DNA of 64,000 nucleotides from Methanosarcina sp. MSH10X1 (GTDB lineage Archaea; Halobacteriota; Methanosarcinia; Methanosarcinales; Methanosarcinaceae), in contig NZ_SCHL01000009.1 in NCBI RefSeq assembly GCF_004099695.1, positions 62,001 to 126,000 of the forward strand, in the 5' to 3' direction. The notes under the pieces are model-generated. The model had not been told where the DNA came from, did not search any database, and saw only the letters and a program-made list of their open reading frames with translations. Every line of letters starts with the position of its first letter. Within the stretch, counting starts at the first letter, position 1. Made by a program: the position numbers and the translations under genes. Shown piece after piece: positions 45,674-55,234 of this stretch.

Positions 45674-46059
45674 TTTTCACCCCATACCGGACCCTATGAG
45701 GTCTCAATGAAAAACTTTAGAGGAAATCCTTGCGGACACAGGGTATTAAAAACTCCTGAAAGATGAAATTGAAAACAAGAGAATAGTTTCAAGCACTTAT
45801 GGGAGAATCCTCTATATCTCTTTTATATTAGAAACAAATGTCAGTTTTTCTCATAAAAGTGGCACATCATACCAGAACTGGAAATGTGCAGCCACTCATT
45901 TTTCAAGAATATTATTTCCCGGATCAGGAACCGGAAAAAGTTTAGAATTTCAACATTACAGCGAGCCTTCTTATACCCCAGACCATTTATATCACAGCCA
46001 ACACGAAAAATATGCCCATGCCTGTTAGTAGTTCGCTTTAGCGCAAGTGTTGACCCGCG
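45674..46059. other. Intergenic, no gene recognised
   Basis: Non-coding DNA between the first receiver gene and the repeat cluster. No signature, RNA gene or clear promoter visible. Confidence 0.35.
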
Positions 46060-46470
46060 ACCGTTGACCCGAAACCGTTGACCCGAAACCGTTGCGCCGG
46101 TTTATCACGCTCCGGTTAAGCCGTTTTAGATAAAGCATGCGTTTTTGATCAAACTTTTTTTGAAAAAGTTTGCGCTCAAGCCTTTTTTGAAAAGGCTTGC
46201 GTTGCGCCGGTCGATCACGCTCCGGTTACACCGTTTAGATAAATCAGGGTTTTTGATAAAACTTTTTCTCAAAAGGTTTTCGCTCAAGCCTTTTTTGAAA
46301 AGGCTTGCGTTGCGCCGGTTTATCACGCTGATAGTGACGTTTTCGATAAAGCATGGTTTTTGATAAAACTTTTTTTGAAAAAGTTTTCGCTCAAGCCTTT
46401 TTTGAAAAGGCTTGCGGTCAAGGATTTTTTGAAAAGGCTTGCGGTCAAGCTTATTTAAAAAAGGCTTGTG
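46060..46470. repeat. Dispersed repeat cluster, copy 4
   Basis: Starts with three tandem pieces of GACCCGAAACCGTT (46058-46091 region), then three units of the family: CACGCTCCGGTTA-ACCGTTTTAGATAA type, each with AAGCCTTTTTTGAAAAGGCT and AAACTTTTTTTGAAAAAGTT hairpins, ending in GCTTGCGGTCAAG repeats. It splits the two receiver genes. One unit is damaged (CACGCTGATAGTGACG). Confidence 0.9.
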
Positions 46471-46785
46471 AAAAGGGCTGCGGACTCCCGAGGCGCCGGG
46501 CCGTCCTCCTGAGGCGGAATTCGGGCGAGACGGGACTCGGGAAACAGTAAAATTAATAAAAAAAGAGCTTATAATAACTGTGTAACTTTTGGTGGTCAAA
46601 ATGCACAAACCTGAACACAGGGGATTATAAATAATATTAGCTATACTTATCCGGGTTGCAGCCTGAAATTACTTCTTTGAGGGGAAAATCAAGATAATCA
46701 GACGTAATTTTAGAAGAGATTATAAAACCGGGGCTGATGGAAAAATTAAAGGAATACTCAAGAAGAGATAAAAATGGGTGAAAAA
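46471..46785. other. Spacer between repeat cluster and receiver 2
   Basis: About 315 bases. It opens with a GC-rich stretch (CGGACTCCCGAGGCGCCGG) containing hairpin-forming TCCCGAG/GGCGGAATTCGGG pieces and then becomes AT-rich. It should contain the promoter of receiver 2. Confidence 0.35.
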
Positions 46786-47175
46786 ATGGAAAAAACAAAA
46801 ATTCTGGTTGTTGAAGACCAGACAATTGTAGCTCTCAATATTAAGAACAGGCTGAAAAATATGGGGTATGCCGTTCCAGGTACTGCTGTTTCAGGGGAAG
46901 AGGCAATAAAAGAGGCTGAGCTTACGGACGCTGACCTGGTTTTAATGGATATTATGCTAAAAGGGGATATGGACGGGATTGAAGCGTCCAGGATCATTAA
47001 ATCGCGCTTCGGAATACCCGTGATTTACCTCACTGCCTGTACGGATTTCGAGACCCTCGAGCGAGCGAAATTAACAGAACCGGAGGGTTACATTTCCAAG
47101 CCATTTAAAGAGGAAGATCTCTGCAAGATTATAGAAGCAGCCCTTCTTAAAAGTCAATCAAAAAAGAAAGATTGA
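46786..47175 (+). CDS. Stand-alone response regulator receiver 2
   Basis: A 129-residue receiver domain nearly identical in layout to receiver 1: KILVVEDQTIVALNIKNRLK, VLMDIMLKGDMDGIEAS, PVIYLTACTDFETLE and GYISKPFKEEDL. The long charged tail is reduced to SQSKKKD. I start at the ATG aligned with receiver 1 and preceded by GGTGA (an ATG four codons earlier is possible). No kinase gene adjoins it. It looks like a duplicate separated from receiver 1 by the repeat cluster. Confidence 0.92.
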   Translation: MEKTKILVVEDQTIVALNIKNRLKNMGYAVPGTAVSGEEAIKEAELTDADLVLMDIMLKGDMDGIEASRIIKSRFGIPVIYLTACTDFETLERAKLTEPEGYISKPFKEEDLCKIIEAALLKSQSKKKD

Positions 47176-47340
47176 AAAGGCTTGTGACCACACGTGAGAG
47201 TATGCTCGAAGCTCGGTTCAGGAATCTTGTCAATTAGAGTAAATAATGCCATTAATGTCCTGAGCAATGGCATGCTAAAAAATTAAATGTTATCATAAAA
47301 TTAATTAAAAATAAATTAGAAGAAAGAATCAGCGCCTTTT

Positions 47341-48657
47341 TCAAAGCTTAAGGACTTTTGCTTCTCTCATAGCATTGGAAACCATAGTGTCGATGTCCAT
47401 TTTTCGTTCCTCAAGTACAATAAGGTCGTAATTTGCTCCTATTTCCGGACGCTCCGGCACAGCAGTGCAGCTGCCAGCAGGTCGGCTGGAGATATCATAA
47501 GTTCCTATTCTGCGGGCAGTATCTATGATCTCGGTCTTATCAAGAGCAATCAGAGGATGATAAATTGGGATGGCGAGCTGATAGATTTCGGCATACATGT
47601 TAGCAGCGGTCTGGGAAGCCACCTGCCCAAGGGAAGAGCCTGTAATAATTCCGCTTGCACCTTCTTTTTTCATAACCTCGTAGGCTTCCCTATACATCAT
47701 GCGCTTGCATAGGAGACAGGTATTTTTCCGGTTACAGATGTCGATAAAAGCCCGAAGGTTCGGGCCGTGGGGAATCTCATAAGTCTTAAATTGATGACCG
47801 GGCGCCCATTTCTGGAGCTGGCGAATGCAATCAAAAGCACGCTCTCTTGCAGCATTCTCGGCATAAGGGGAGTTATTACAGTAGACAGGAATAATCATAA
47901 CTCCACGCTTCATCATAAGCCAGGCTGCTACAGGAGAATCAAGCCCGCCTGACATCAAAACTACCATACTGCCCTGAGTGCCCAGGGGAAGTCCACCGGC
48001 TCCTTTAAAAGTTTCCAGATAAACATAAGCCAGATTTTGCCGCATTTCAACAAAGATTTCCCTGTCAGGAGAAGTCAGGTTAACTCCGGGATGTTTTCCT
48101 TCTTTTTCCAGGGCATTCCAGACAGCGTCCCCGCAGGTCCTGCCTATGTCCGCGGAAGAAAAAGAATGATTTCCGCTTCTTCTTGCTCTGATTGCAAAAG
48201 ACTCGCCTTCAAGAACCAGGTCTTTAGCCAGGAGAGCGCATACAGTGGCTGCATGCTCAAGAGTAGGCTCTGCTGTCAATGCAGGAGAAGTTGAGACAAC
48301 CCCAAAAACGTCAGCAGCAGCTTCGGCTGCATGGGCATCCGCAGTCTCGATAAATATCCTGCCCCATTCCCGCCTTATCCGGGAATATGTAATTTCCCTC
48401 GAATCCAGCATTGCCTCAATATTCTTCATAAGAATTTTTTCATACCAGTTCCTGACTCCGGTACTTTTAAGGGCGAGTTCGCCATAGCGGACTATAACCA
48501 CGTCAGATTGAATTTCAGGCTCGAAAGAAGGGGTGGAATCAGGGTTTCCCTCATTTCCAGTGTAACCTTTCGATGCATTCCTGATGATTTTTCTTTCTCT
48601 CGCGGTATAAACATCAGCCTCAGGCTTTGCTTCGATCTCATTGGAATTCTTTGTCAT
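47341..48657 (-). CDS. thiI: tRNA 4-thiouridine synthase ThiI
   Basis: A 438-residue enzyme that thiolates U8 of tRNA and may help thiamine synthesis. A variable N-terminal extension (~50 residues) precedes the ferredoxin-like and THUMP domains (VVIVRYGELALKSTGVR, FGVVSTSPA). The PP-loop is MVVLMSGGLDSPVAAWLM. No C-terminal rhodanese domain. Cysteines in NRKNTCLLCKRMMYREA and PAGSC fit the Fe-S-dependent methanogen type. It could be leaderless; no clear ribosome site precedes the ATG. Confidence 0.93.
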   Translation of the reverse strand: MTKNSNEIEAKPEADVYTARERKIIRNASKGYTGNEGNPDSTPSFEPEIQSDVVIVRYGELALKSTGVRNWYEKILMKNIEAMLDSREITYSRIRREWGRIFIETADAHAAEAAADVFGVVSTSPALTAEPTLEHAATVCALLAKDLVLEGESFAIRARRSGNHSFSSADIGRTCGDAVWNALEKEGKHPGVNLTSPDREIFVEMRQNLAYVYLETFKGAGGLPLGTQGSMVVLMSGGLDSPVAAWLMMKRGVMIIPVYCNNSPYAENAARERAFDCIRQLQKWAPGHQFKTYEIPHGPNLRAFIDICNRKNTCLLCKRMMYREAYEVMKKEGASGIITGSSLGQVASQTAANMYAEIYQLAIPIYHPLIALDKTEIIDTARRIGTYDISSRPAGSCTAVPERPEIGANYDLIVLEERKMDIDTMVSNAMREAKVLKL

Positions 48658-48960
48658 GGATATGTAAGGTTAGGATGGCATGAAGTTTAAACCTTTCAGG
48701 AAAAAGAATTTTGTCCATGGAAAAAGTAAACAGGCCAGAGCGGTAGAATGAAAAATGCTAGAAGCATGAGAGCATAGAAAGCACAAACTTTTACAGCAAC
48801 CGGAAATGCATAAAAATGTAAGATCGTAAAGGACAGCCTGTGCACTTATTTACTTCCTGTCAAAAAAATTCTGTCAGAGAATATTCTTAAAAGAAACCGT
48901 GCCGGTATGCACTTCACTGCACACCGAGCTTCTGAATTTCAATTTTCCGGGATTCGAATT
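48658..48960. other. Intergenic between thiI and the TPR gene
   Basis: About 300 bases containing the thiI promoter region and the 3' side of the TPR gene. No gene or structured RNA recognised. Confidence 0.35.
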
Positions 48961-51900
48961 TTAGCCGGCTTCCGGAATACGCCATTCTTCATCAGTATTT
49001 GCTCTTCCCTCATCAGGTTCGGGCACATACCAGTAACCTGGAGCCTGGTCTCCCTGCCCTTCATCAAGTTCAGGAGTATAGCTACTGGTATTGTTTTCCA
49101 GGCTGTCGAAAGTCTCCCGGGTATAGTTGCCGGTATTATTTTCCGGATTTTCAGGAGGTGTCTGGACAGTTCCTGACAGAGAAAGCCCGGTCATATTCTT
49201 ACTTACGTTTTCATCTCCTCCGTACCATCTTGAGGGCAGAGAGTAATTTAGAGAGCCGTCATAGGTTTCAGGAAGGAAGAACCGAGTTCCTTTTTTCTGC
49301 AGGGCATCCACAAAACCAGGATCGATCTCTTCGAGTTTTGCCTTGCACGCATCACCCTCATCTAATTTCTTTATACTGTATAGGGCAAACCGCTTGTTGT
49401 AAAGGGTCGAGGATGAGTCCGGATCGATTGCAAGAGCATTGTCGTAGCATAAAATTGCCTCTTCGATGTTTCCCATCATATTGTTGATGTATCCCTTGTT
49501 ATACCAGGCTGTGATACAGTCAGGTTTAAGCTGAACCACTCTGTCGAAACAATTCAGGGCAGCCTTGTTGCTGCTTACTGTGAGATAGGCACATCCCTGT
49601 AAGTACAGTGCTGTAGCATTATCTGGATCGTACTCCAGAGCCTTGTTGTAGCAGTCAATCGCCTCCTGAGGTCTCTCCAGTTTATAGAGTGCAAAACCTT
49701 TGTTGTTGTAAGCATCAGCATTCCCTGGATCCAGCTCAAGAATCCTGTCGTAACAGCCTATTGCTCCCTCAAAGTCTTCACTATCTTCCAGGGCTTTCCC
49801 CTGCATGTAAATTACTTCCATGTTATCCGGGGAGATTTCAAGAATTCTCTCATAACATGCAGCAGCTTCCTCATACCTGCCAAGCTCTTCATATAACGAG
49901 GCTTTCTCAGCCAGAACCTGGGAGTTGCCAGGCTCAAGCTCAATAATTCTATCGTAGTCAGCCAGCGCATCGTCGGATTTATTGGATTTCGACAGAGCAT
50001 GGGCCCGGCTCCTGAGAGCTTCAAGGTTCTCAGGCTCAGAGCTGAGGAGAGTAGTATAACAGGAGACAGCCTCCTCATACCGGCCCAGGTTCGAGAGGGC
50101 AAGACCTTTCCCAAGAAGCGCATCAGAATTGCTTGAGTTCAGAGCAAGCACCTGATCGTAGTAACTTATTGCTTCTTCGAGCCTTCCGAGATCACTTACA
50201 CTGGAAGCTATTCCGTACCAGGCTGTGCTTGACTGAGGGTCAATATCCAGGGCTTTCTGGTAGCATTCCACCGCTTCCTCGCTTCTATCGAGCCTGTCAA
50301 GTATCGAGCCTTTTTGATACCAAACGTCAGCACTCATGGGACTGATCGCCAGTACCATATCATAGCAGGTAAGGGCATCCTCATACATTCCTAGATTACT
50401 GTAGATCGAAGCCTTCCCACACCATGGTGCATCGTAACCGAACTCCGGGATGAATGAGTTAAGGTCCTCAGAGGGCCTGGATTCGTCTTTTGAATTTGCA
50501 TAATTGTGATTCAGAAGATAAGGCCAGAAACCTCCCGAAAGCGCTTGAGCGGGATTGGCTTCTACACTAATATTTTTAACAGGACCGGATACGGAAGTTT
50601 CTGTTGAACGCTGGTCCAGGTTTTCGTTGAGTTTAAAACGAGCAGCAGAATACTCGGGATCGATCCGGAGAGTCTGGTTATAGCAATCTGAAGCTTCAAT
50701 ATGTTTTCCTAGTTCGTCGAGAACAAGGCCTTTATTGTACCAGGCGTCGGCGCTGTCTGGAGCGGATTCAAGGACTTTATTGTAGCACTCGAGAGAGCTT
50801 TCATATTCCCCAAGCTTTGCAAGAGCAAAAGCCTTACCATACCATGCAAGAGTATAATTTCCGTCGATTTTAAGAGCTTTATCGTAGCTTTTTACCGAAC
50901 CGTCGTAGTCCTTGATTTTCGAAGAATCGAGACCTTTCTTGTACCAGACTTTAGCGTGCCCGGGATCCAGTTTCAGAGCTCTGTCATAACACTCAATGGC
51001 TTCCTCATACCTTCCAAGCCTGTCAAGGTCCATGCCCTTCATGTACCAGACAACAGCATATCCTGACTCAGTTTCAAGAACCTCATCATAGCACTCAAGT
51101 GCAGTTTCGTATTTTCCAAGCTTATCAAGAGAAAGGGCTTTCTCGTACCAGATTTTGACCACAGGAGACTTAAATTCAGGATTTTCGGAATAAGAGGGAA
51201 GGGAAGCTTCGTAAACGCTCAACTGTTCGAGCAGCTTACCTCCAGCCTCCTGAACCTGGATCCCAGTATCCGGATTAAGTGCCCTATCGTAGCAGGCTAT
51301 TGCGGCATCATATTGCCCTGCCTTATTAAGCAAAGCGCCTTTATTGTACCATGCCTCGGAATCGCCCGGATTATAAGCCAGAAGCTCATCGTAGCACTTC
51401 AAAGCTTCATCATTTCTCCCGAGTTTTTCAAGACATAAACATTTTCTTTGCAGGGCATCAAGATTTTCAGGCTCCGAGAGAAGAACGAAATCATAGCAGG
51501 CAAGAGCCTCCTCGTATACTCCCATCCTTTCCAGATTAACTCCTTTATTATGCCAGGCGTTTACCAGGTCAGGATTAAAAGAAATCGCTTTGTCGTAACA
51601 ATCGACTGCAGCTTCGTAATCCCCGGATTTATCAAAGATTACTCCTTTCTGATACCAGAGCTCAGAATTGTCAGGAGTAATATCGAGAGCCCTGTCAAAG
51701 AGCTTCATTGCCTCTGGATATTGCTCGAGTCCGATGTAAGCCATTCCCTGCATCTGCAGGGATCTGGAAGAGTTGGAATTCAGTTCAATAGATTTATCAT
51801 AAGAAGCCAGAGTTTCCTCATCGAGCCCCATCTGCTCGGAAGCAAGGGCTCTTCGGTACCAGACTGTCGAGACATAGGTATCGGCAGCAAAGCTCTTATC

Positions 51901-52371
51901 ATAGCAGTTGATTGCCTCAACATATTTCTTCAGTTCAAGGAATTCGTCACCTTTATCAGACCAGTTGCCAGAAGAAACCGGAAAGGTCGAAATAGCCTTC
52001 TCATAACAGTTAATTGCTTCTTCATTCTCTCCCAGTTCGGCCAGAGAGCATCCCTTTCCATACCAGGCAAGTGAGGAGTTCGAGTCGATCTTCAGTGCAT
52101 CGTTATAACAGTCTATCGAGAGCTCATATTCTTTAAGAGAGTATAACGCGTGTCCCTTATCAATAAAGCCTTCTATGGAAGCTGGACGCTGTGAGATTAC
52201 GTCACCAAGATCAGGAGCGATTTTCGCTTCAGGCTTTTCTTTATCTTCCACAGCCAGTTCCTGGTCCGTAATAGCTCCTCCCACAGGTAAAAAACCTGAG
52301 AAGTAATATAACATCAAAGTAAGGAGAATAAAGGAAATAGCAGTCAAATTATTTTTCTTAACTGAGCTCAT
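48961..52371 (-). CDS. Giant membrane-anchored TPR-repeat protein
   Basis: A 1,136-residue protein. One N-terminal hydrophobic segment (AISFILLTLMLYYFSGFLPV) acts as signal or anchor. About 25 tetratricopeptide repeats follow, each near 34 residues with the pattern W-Y-x-K-G..L..LG.YEEA..CYD.AL...P. They form two arrays (about residues 65-600 and 650-1040) separated by a non-repeat linker with SRPSEDLNSFIPEFG. The C-terminal 100 residues are Asn/Glu/Gly-rich with PEL/EPDEG motifs. It is a protein-interaction scaffold, probably outside the membrane. Partners unknown. Confidence 0.88.
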   Translation of the reverse strand: MSSVKKNNLTAISFILLTLMLYYFSGFLPVGGAITDQELAVEDKEKPEAKIAPDLGDVISQRPASIEGFIDKGHALYSLKEYELSIDCYNDALKIDSNSSLAWYGKGCSLAELGENEEAINCYEKAISTFPVSSGNWSDKGDEFLELKKYVEAINCYDKSFAADTYVSTVWYRRALASEQMGLDEETLASYDKSIELNSNSSRSLQMQGMAYIGLEQYPEAMKLFDRALDITPDNSELWYQKGVIFDKSGDYEAAVDCYDKAISFNPDLVNAWHNKGVNLERMGVYEEALACYDFVLLSEPENLDALQRKCLCLEKLGRNDEALKCYDELLAYNPGDSEAWYNKGALLNKAGQYDAAIACYDRALNPDTGIQVQEAGGKLLEQLSVYEASLPSYSENPEFKSPVVKIWYEKALSLDKLGKYETALECYDEVLETESGYAVVWYMKGMDLDRLGRYEEAIECYDRALKLDPGHAKVWYKKGLDSSKIKDYDGSVKSYDKALKIDGNYTLAWYGKAFALAKLGEYESSLECYNKVLESAPDSADAWYNKGLVLDELGKHIEASDCYNQTLRIDPEYSAARFKLNENLDQRSTETSVSGPVKNISVEANPAQALSGGFWPYLLNHNYANSKDESRPSEDLNSFIPEFGYDAPWCGKASIYSNLGMYEDALTCYDMVLAISPMSADVWYQKGSILDRLDRSEEAVECYQKALDIDPQSSTAWYGIASSVSDLGRLEEAISYYDQVLALNSSNSDALLGKGLALSNLGRYEEAVSCYTTLLSSEPENLEALRSRAHALSKSNKSDDALADYDRIIELEPGNSQVLAEKASLYEELGRYEEAAACYERILEISPDNMEVIYMQGKALEDSEDFEGAIGCYDRILELDPGNADAYNNKGFALYKLERPQEAIDCYNKALEYDPDNATALYLQGCAYLTVSSNKAALNCFDRVVQLKPDCITAWYNKGYINNMMGNIEEAILCYDNALAIDPDSSSTLYNKRFALYSIKKLDEGDACKAKLEEIDPGFVDALQKKGTRFFLPETYDGSLNYSLPSRWYGGDENVSKNMTGLSLSGTVQTPPENPENNTGNYTRETFDSLENNTSSYTPELDEGQGDQAPGYWYVPEPDEGRANTDEEWRIPEAG

Positions 52372-52812
52372 TAAATACCCCGATTTATTCTAATGAGTTC
52401 TTATTAAAATATCTCACAGAATAATCCACTATCATTATATTCACTATGCTGTACCGTTTAATAATTGAGTACTGTACCGTTTAATAATTGAGTAGGCGAG
52501 AACAAACAAAGAATAAAAGTAACTAGATAAATTCCTTTTGCTCCTTTCGTATATAATTTATCCAGTTTGAGGCTCATCACTAAACATTATTACTTAGTTT
52601 TAGAAGTACCCCCATATAAAATTTATGTAGTTTAAAAGGAATTTCCGGATTTTTACTATATTTAGCGCAACAGTATATTATTGTTATAGAAATAATATAC
52701 AGTAAGATAAAAAAGCTATGATAATAAGAATAGAATTATTGGTGTAAGTACAGCCTCAAAACCTTCGTAGACATGCGGAAATCCTATACATCTGAACTCC
52801 TATTGCAAAAGC
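52372..52812. other. AT-rich intergenic region
   Basis: About 440 bases upstream of the TPR gene. CTGTACCGTTTAATAATTGA is repeated in tandem near 52450-52492. The TPR-gene promoter (minus strand) must lie here. No gene seen. Confidence 0.4.
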
Positions 52813-53608
52813 ATGCAGAAAGAAGACCTGGAACTCTTCAAAAAGTGGTTTCTGGATTACGCAGGCCGATTCTCCTCTATGGAACCTATGTTGAAGAAAA
52901 TATAAACCTGTAAATCGAACATACGGCAAGAGTCTGTGAAAATATCCTTTTACTTGCTAAACTGAAGAAATTGGCGAAGAAGGCTGCAGGCTCGCCGAAG
53001 CAATAGCTTTATTTCATGTCCTGGGCCGCTTTGAGCAGTTTAAAAAATACAGGACGTTTAAGGACTCTGAGTCTGGAAATCATGCTCTGCCCAGGGTGAA
53101 GATTCTTGAAGATACCGGAATTCTTTTCCATTTCCCCCGCAGGGAGAAAACTTTAATCCTCAAAGCTGTGGAGTGCCATAATCTAAAAGAAATTCCCGAA
53201 TGTGCAGAAAATTCTACGGAATTTCTATTTTACTCAAAACTGATACGGGATGCAGATAAGCTTGATATCCTGAAACTTGTGAGTGAAGATTACGAGAAAG
53301 AGAAAATTCAGGAATCCGGCTCTTGAATTCGATACGCCTGATACGCCCTGGTGTTCGGAAAACGTAGTTGCGGATATTCTGAGCAACCGAATGGTAAAGC
53401 TCACAGACATCAGAAACCGGAATGATATAAAACTAATTCGCTTGAGCTGGATTTTTGACATTAACTTTCCGACACTCCTGCCCTTCTCGGAGAACGCGGC
53501 TATATCGATAAAATTCTGTCCTCAATGCCTGAAACCGAAGAAGTGCAGGCTATATGCAAGCATCTTGAAAGCTGTTTGAATGCGGTTGAAACCGAAGCCG
53601 GAATATAA
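52813..53608 (+). pseudogene. Decayed HD-domain phosphohydrolase
   Basis: Fragments in different frames line up as one HD-superfamily hydrolase of about 250 residues. MQKEDLELFKKWFLDYAGRF starts it, then IEHTARVCENILLLAKL, then EACRLAEAIALFHVLGRFEQ, the piece with RDADKLDILKLV, and a C-terminal DTPWCSENVVADILSNR... ending NAVETEAGI. At least three frameshifts are needed. The name-giving HD pair reads HV (CAT GTC), so the catalytic Asp is also lost. The active enzyme would have hydrolysed phosphoesters or nucleotides. Confidence 0.82.
53096..53326 (+). pseudogene. Longest intact frame of the decayed HD-domain gene
   Basis: This 76-residue frame is the middle piece of the broken HD-domain gene listed as 52813-53608. 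It reads ILEDTGILFHFPRREKTLIL and VECHNLKEIPEC, then RDADKLDILKLVSEDYEKEK. The RDADKLD motif is the conserved second half of the HD metal site. It should not be taken as an independent gene. Confidence 0.7.
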
Positions 53609-53695
53609 GATATTAAAAAGGGAAGTCAGAATTAGGGTTAGTAGCCTTGAAGCTTGAAAATCAAGTTAAGCTGAAGCGCTAAACTCAATTGGAAA

Positions 53696-53854
53696 ATTAG
53701 ATTTAATCGAAATAAATTAGATTTAACTGAAATAAATTAGATTAATCAAAATAAATTAGGTTTAATCAAAATAAATTAGGTTTAATCAAAATAAATTGGA
53801 TTTAACTGGAAGAAATTAGATTTGAATGAAATAAATTAGGTTTAACTGAAATAT
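53696..53854. repeat. 20-bp tandem repeat, eight units
   Basis: Units such as ATTAGATTTAATCGAAATAA and ATTAGGTTTAATCAAAATAA follow one another eight times; one lacks a base. The array is preceded by CTAAACTCAATT at 53679-53690, the reverse complement of a motif repeated on the other side of the next gene. Confidence 0.9.
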
Positions 53855-53921
53855 AGGAAGGAAAAGACAATAGATAAATATTTTAAAATGATTTCTCGGA
53901 AGAGAAAGAACAATCCGGAAT

Positions 53922-54158
53922 TCATTCCATATATCTTCTACGATATTCATTGCCCAGACTTCGGCGATAATCCGAACGAACCTGGTTTCTCAACTGTTCT
54001 TCAAGCATTGATTCCAGGAAATCCTCTTTAAGTTCTTCCAATCTGTTTTGGTCGTCTTCCTCAAATTCGGGTTTACTCCGATTTTTCTCCTCGGTTTCGG
54101 GTCTATTTTGATTCATCTCTTCTGTCCCCCGTCTACTGTAATCCTTTTCCTCTGTCAT
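53922..54158 (-). CDS. Small highly charged hypothetical protein
   Basis: A 78-residue protein with no recognised family. Two thirds of the residues are charged or amide: RGTEEMNQNRPETEEKNRSK and FEEDDQNRLEELKEDFLES. The C-terminal half predicts one amphipathic helix (LESMLEEQLRNQVRSDYRRS) and ends in RRRYME. GGGTGACTTTGAA lies before the ATG, a plausible ribosome site. It sits between two AT-rich repeat arrays in opposite orientation, so either the gene or the arrays are mobile or fast evolving. Confidence 0.55.
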   Translation of the reverse strand: MTEEKDYSRRGTEEMNQNRPETEEKNRSKPEFEEDDQNRLEELKEDFLESMLEEQLRNQVRSDYRRSLGNEYRRRYME

Positions 54159-54320
54159 TTCAAAGTCACCCTGAATCGTTCAATGGTGAAAATCTTTTAA
54201 TCGTAACTTATGACTTTATTCAAACTTACCATTCGATAACTTGAAACGGAACTTTATTTTAATTGGATTTATTCTGATTGAATATTATTTAAATCAACTC
54301 TTACCTTAATCAATTTTACT

Positions 54321-54403
54321 TTAATTGAGTTTAGTTTTAATTGACCTTTACATTAATTGAGTTTAGTTTTAATTAACCTTTACTTTTATTGAGTTTAGCT
54401 TAG
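54321..54403. repeat. 32-bp tandem repeat, about two and a half units
   Basis: TTAATTGAGTTTAGTTTTAA followed by TTRACCTTTACA/T starts at 54321, 54353 and (partial) 54385. The surrounding 54,190-54,440 is full of diverged TTTAATTGA pieces. AATTGAGTTTAG is the complement of the motif at the start of the 53.7-kb array. Confidence 0.8.
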
Positions 54404-54484
54404 CTAGAATTTTATTTGAACTGGAATTTAGCTTTAATACAATTTTTCAGATCTTTCTTACTGGTTCAAACCCGGAAAGGGTCT

Positions 54485-55234
54485 TCAGGACTTATCAATT
54501 GCCTTGAGTCCGGAAGGCTGTTCAATGAATTCTACCTCAAGTCCGGGTATTTCGAGCAGCCTGGAGCATAGAGCTTCCATGCCCGGATTTTCCGTGGCAT
54601 AATGAGTGGCATCAATCAGGCAGAGATCTCCATAATCACGAAGAATATTATGCTTGAGTTCGGAAGATATGAAAGCATCGACTCTATTTACTCTGGCGAT
54701 TTCAAGGAATTCAGTTGAAAAACCGCTGCCTCCGACGACCATTACACGCTTTATCCTTTCTTTTTCTCCTGCATATACTACGGGAGTTTTCAGGGATTCC
54801 GAGACACGGGATGCCAGTTCAGCCGGGGAACAGGGCTCGGTCTCTCCTATTCTGCCTATTTCTGCCTTAATTATATTTCTCAGTCCAAGCCTTGAGGCAA
54901 GCACGTCATTGATGCCTCCCTCAGCCCTGTCATAATTTGTGTGCATACTGTAAAGGGAAATTTCGTTCTCAAGGGCAAGTTTGAGGCATTCTGCCAGGGG
55001 CTTTGAAATTTTGTTTATCGGATGGAAGATAAGGGTATGGTGAGTAACCAGCAGATCTGCTTTAATTTCTGCGGCTTTTTTAAGCACGCAATAGGTGGCA
55101 TCCAGGGCAACTGCAATCTTTTTTATATCGTTTTCCAGGTTGAGAATCAGCCCGATCCTGCCTTCATCAAAGTCTTCAGCAAGTTCGGGTGGTGCAACTT
55201 CTTCGAGAATCTCTACAACTTTTGCAAGTTCCAT
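54485..55234 (-). CDS. Nif3-like dinuclear metal-centre protein (DUF34)
   Basis: A 249-residue protein of the Nif3/YbgI family, often listed as GTP cyclohydrolase 1 type 2 homologue. VTHHTLIFHPINKIS and YSMHTNYDRAEGG carry the His and Asp metal ligands; VVGGSGFSTEFL and DATHYATENPGMEAL supply the rest. AGGAGGT stands just before the chosen ATG (MELAKVVEIL); an earlier ATG adds 26 residues not expected in the family. Biochemical role remains uncertain in all organisms. Confidence 0.9.
   Translation of the reverse strand: MELAKVVEILEEVAPPELAEDFDEGRIGLILNLENDIKKIAVALDATYCVLKKAAEIKADLLVTHHTLIFHPINKISKPLAECLKLALENEISLYSMHTNYDRAEGGINDVLASRLGLRNIIKAEIGRIGETEPCSPAELASRVSESLKTPVVYAGEKERIKRVMVVGGSGFSTEFLEIARVNRVDAFISSELKHNILRDYGDLCLIDATHYATENPGMEALCSRLLEIPGLEVEFIEQPSGLKAIDKS

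Noticed and set aside
53696-53854. CRISPR array
   Set aside because: The 20-bp units are directly contiguous with no unique spacers, and no cas gene is nearby.
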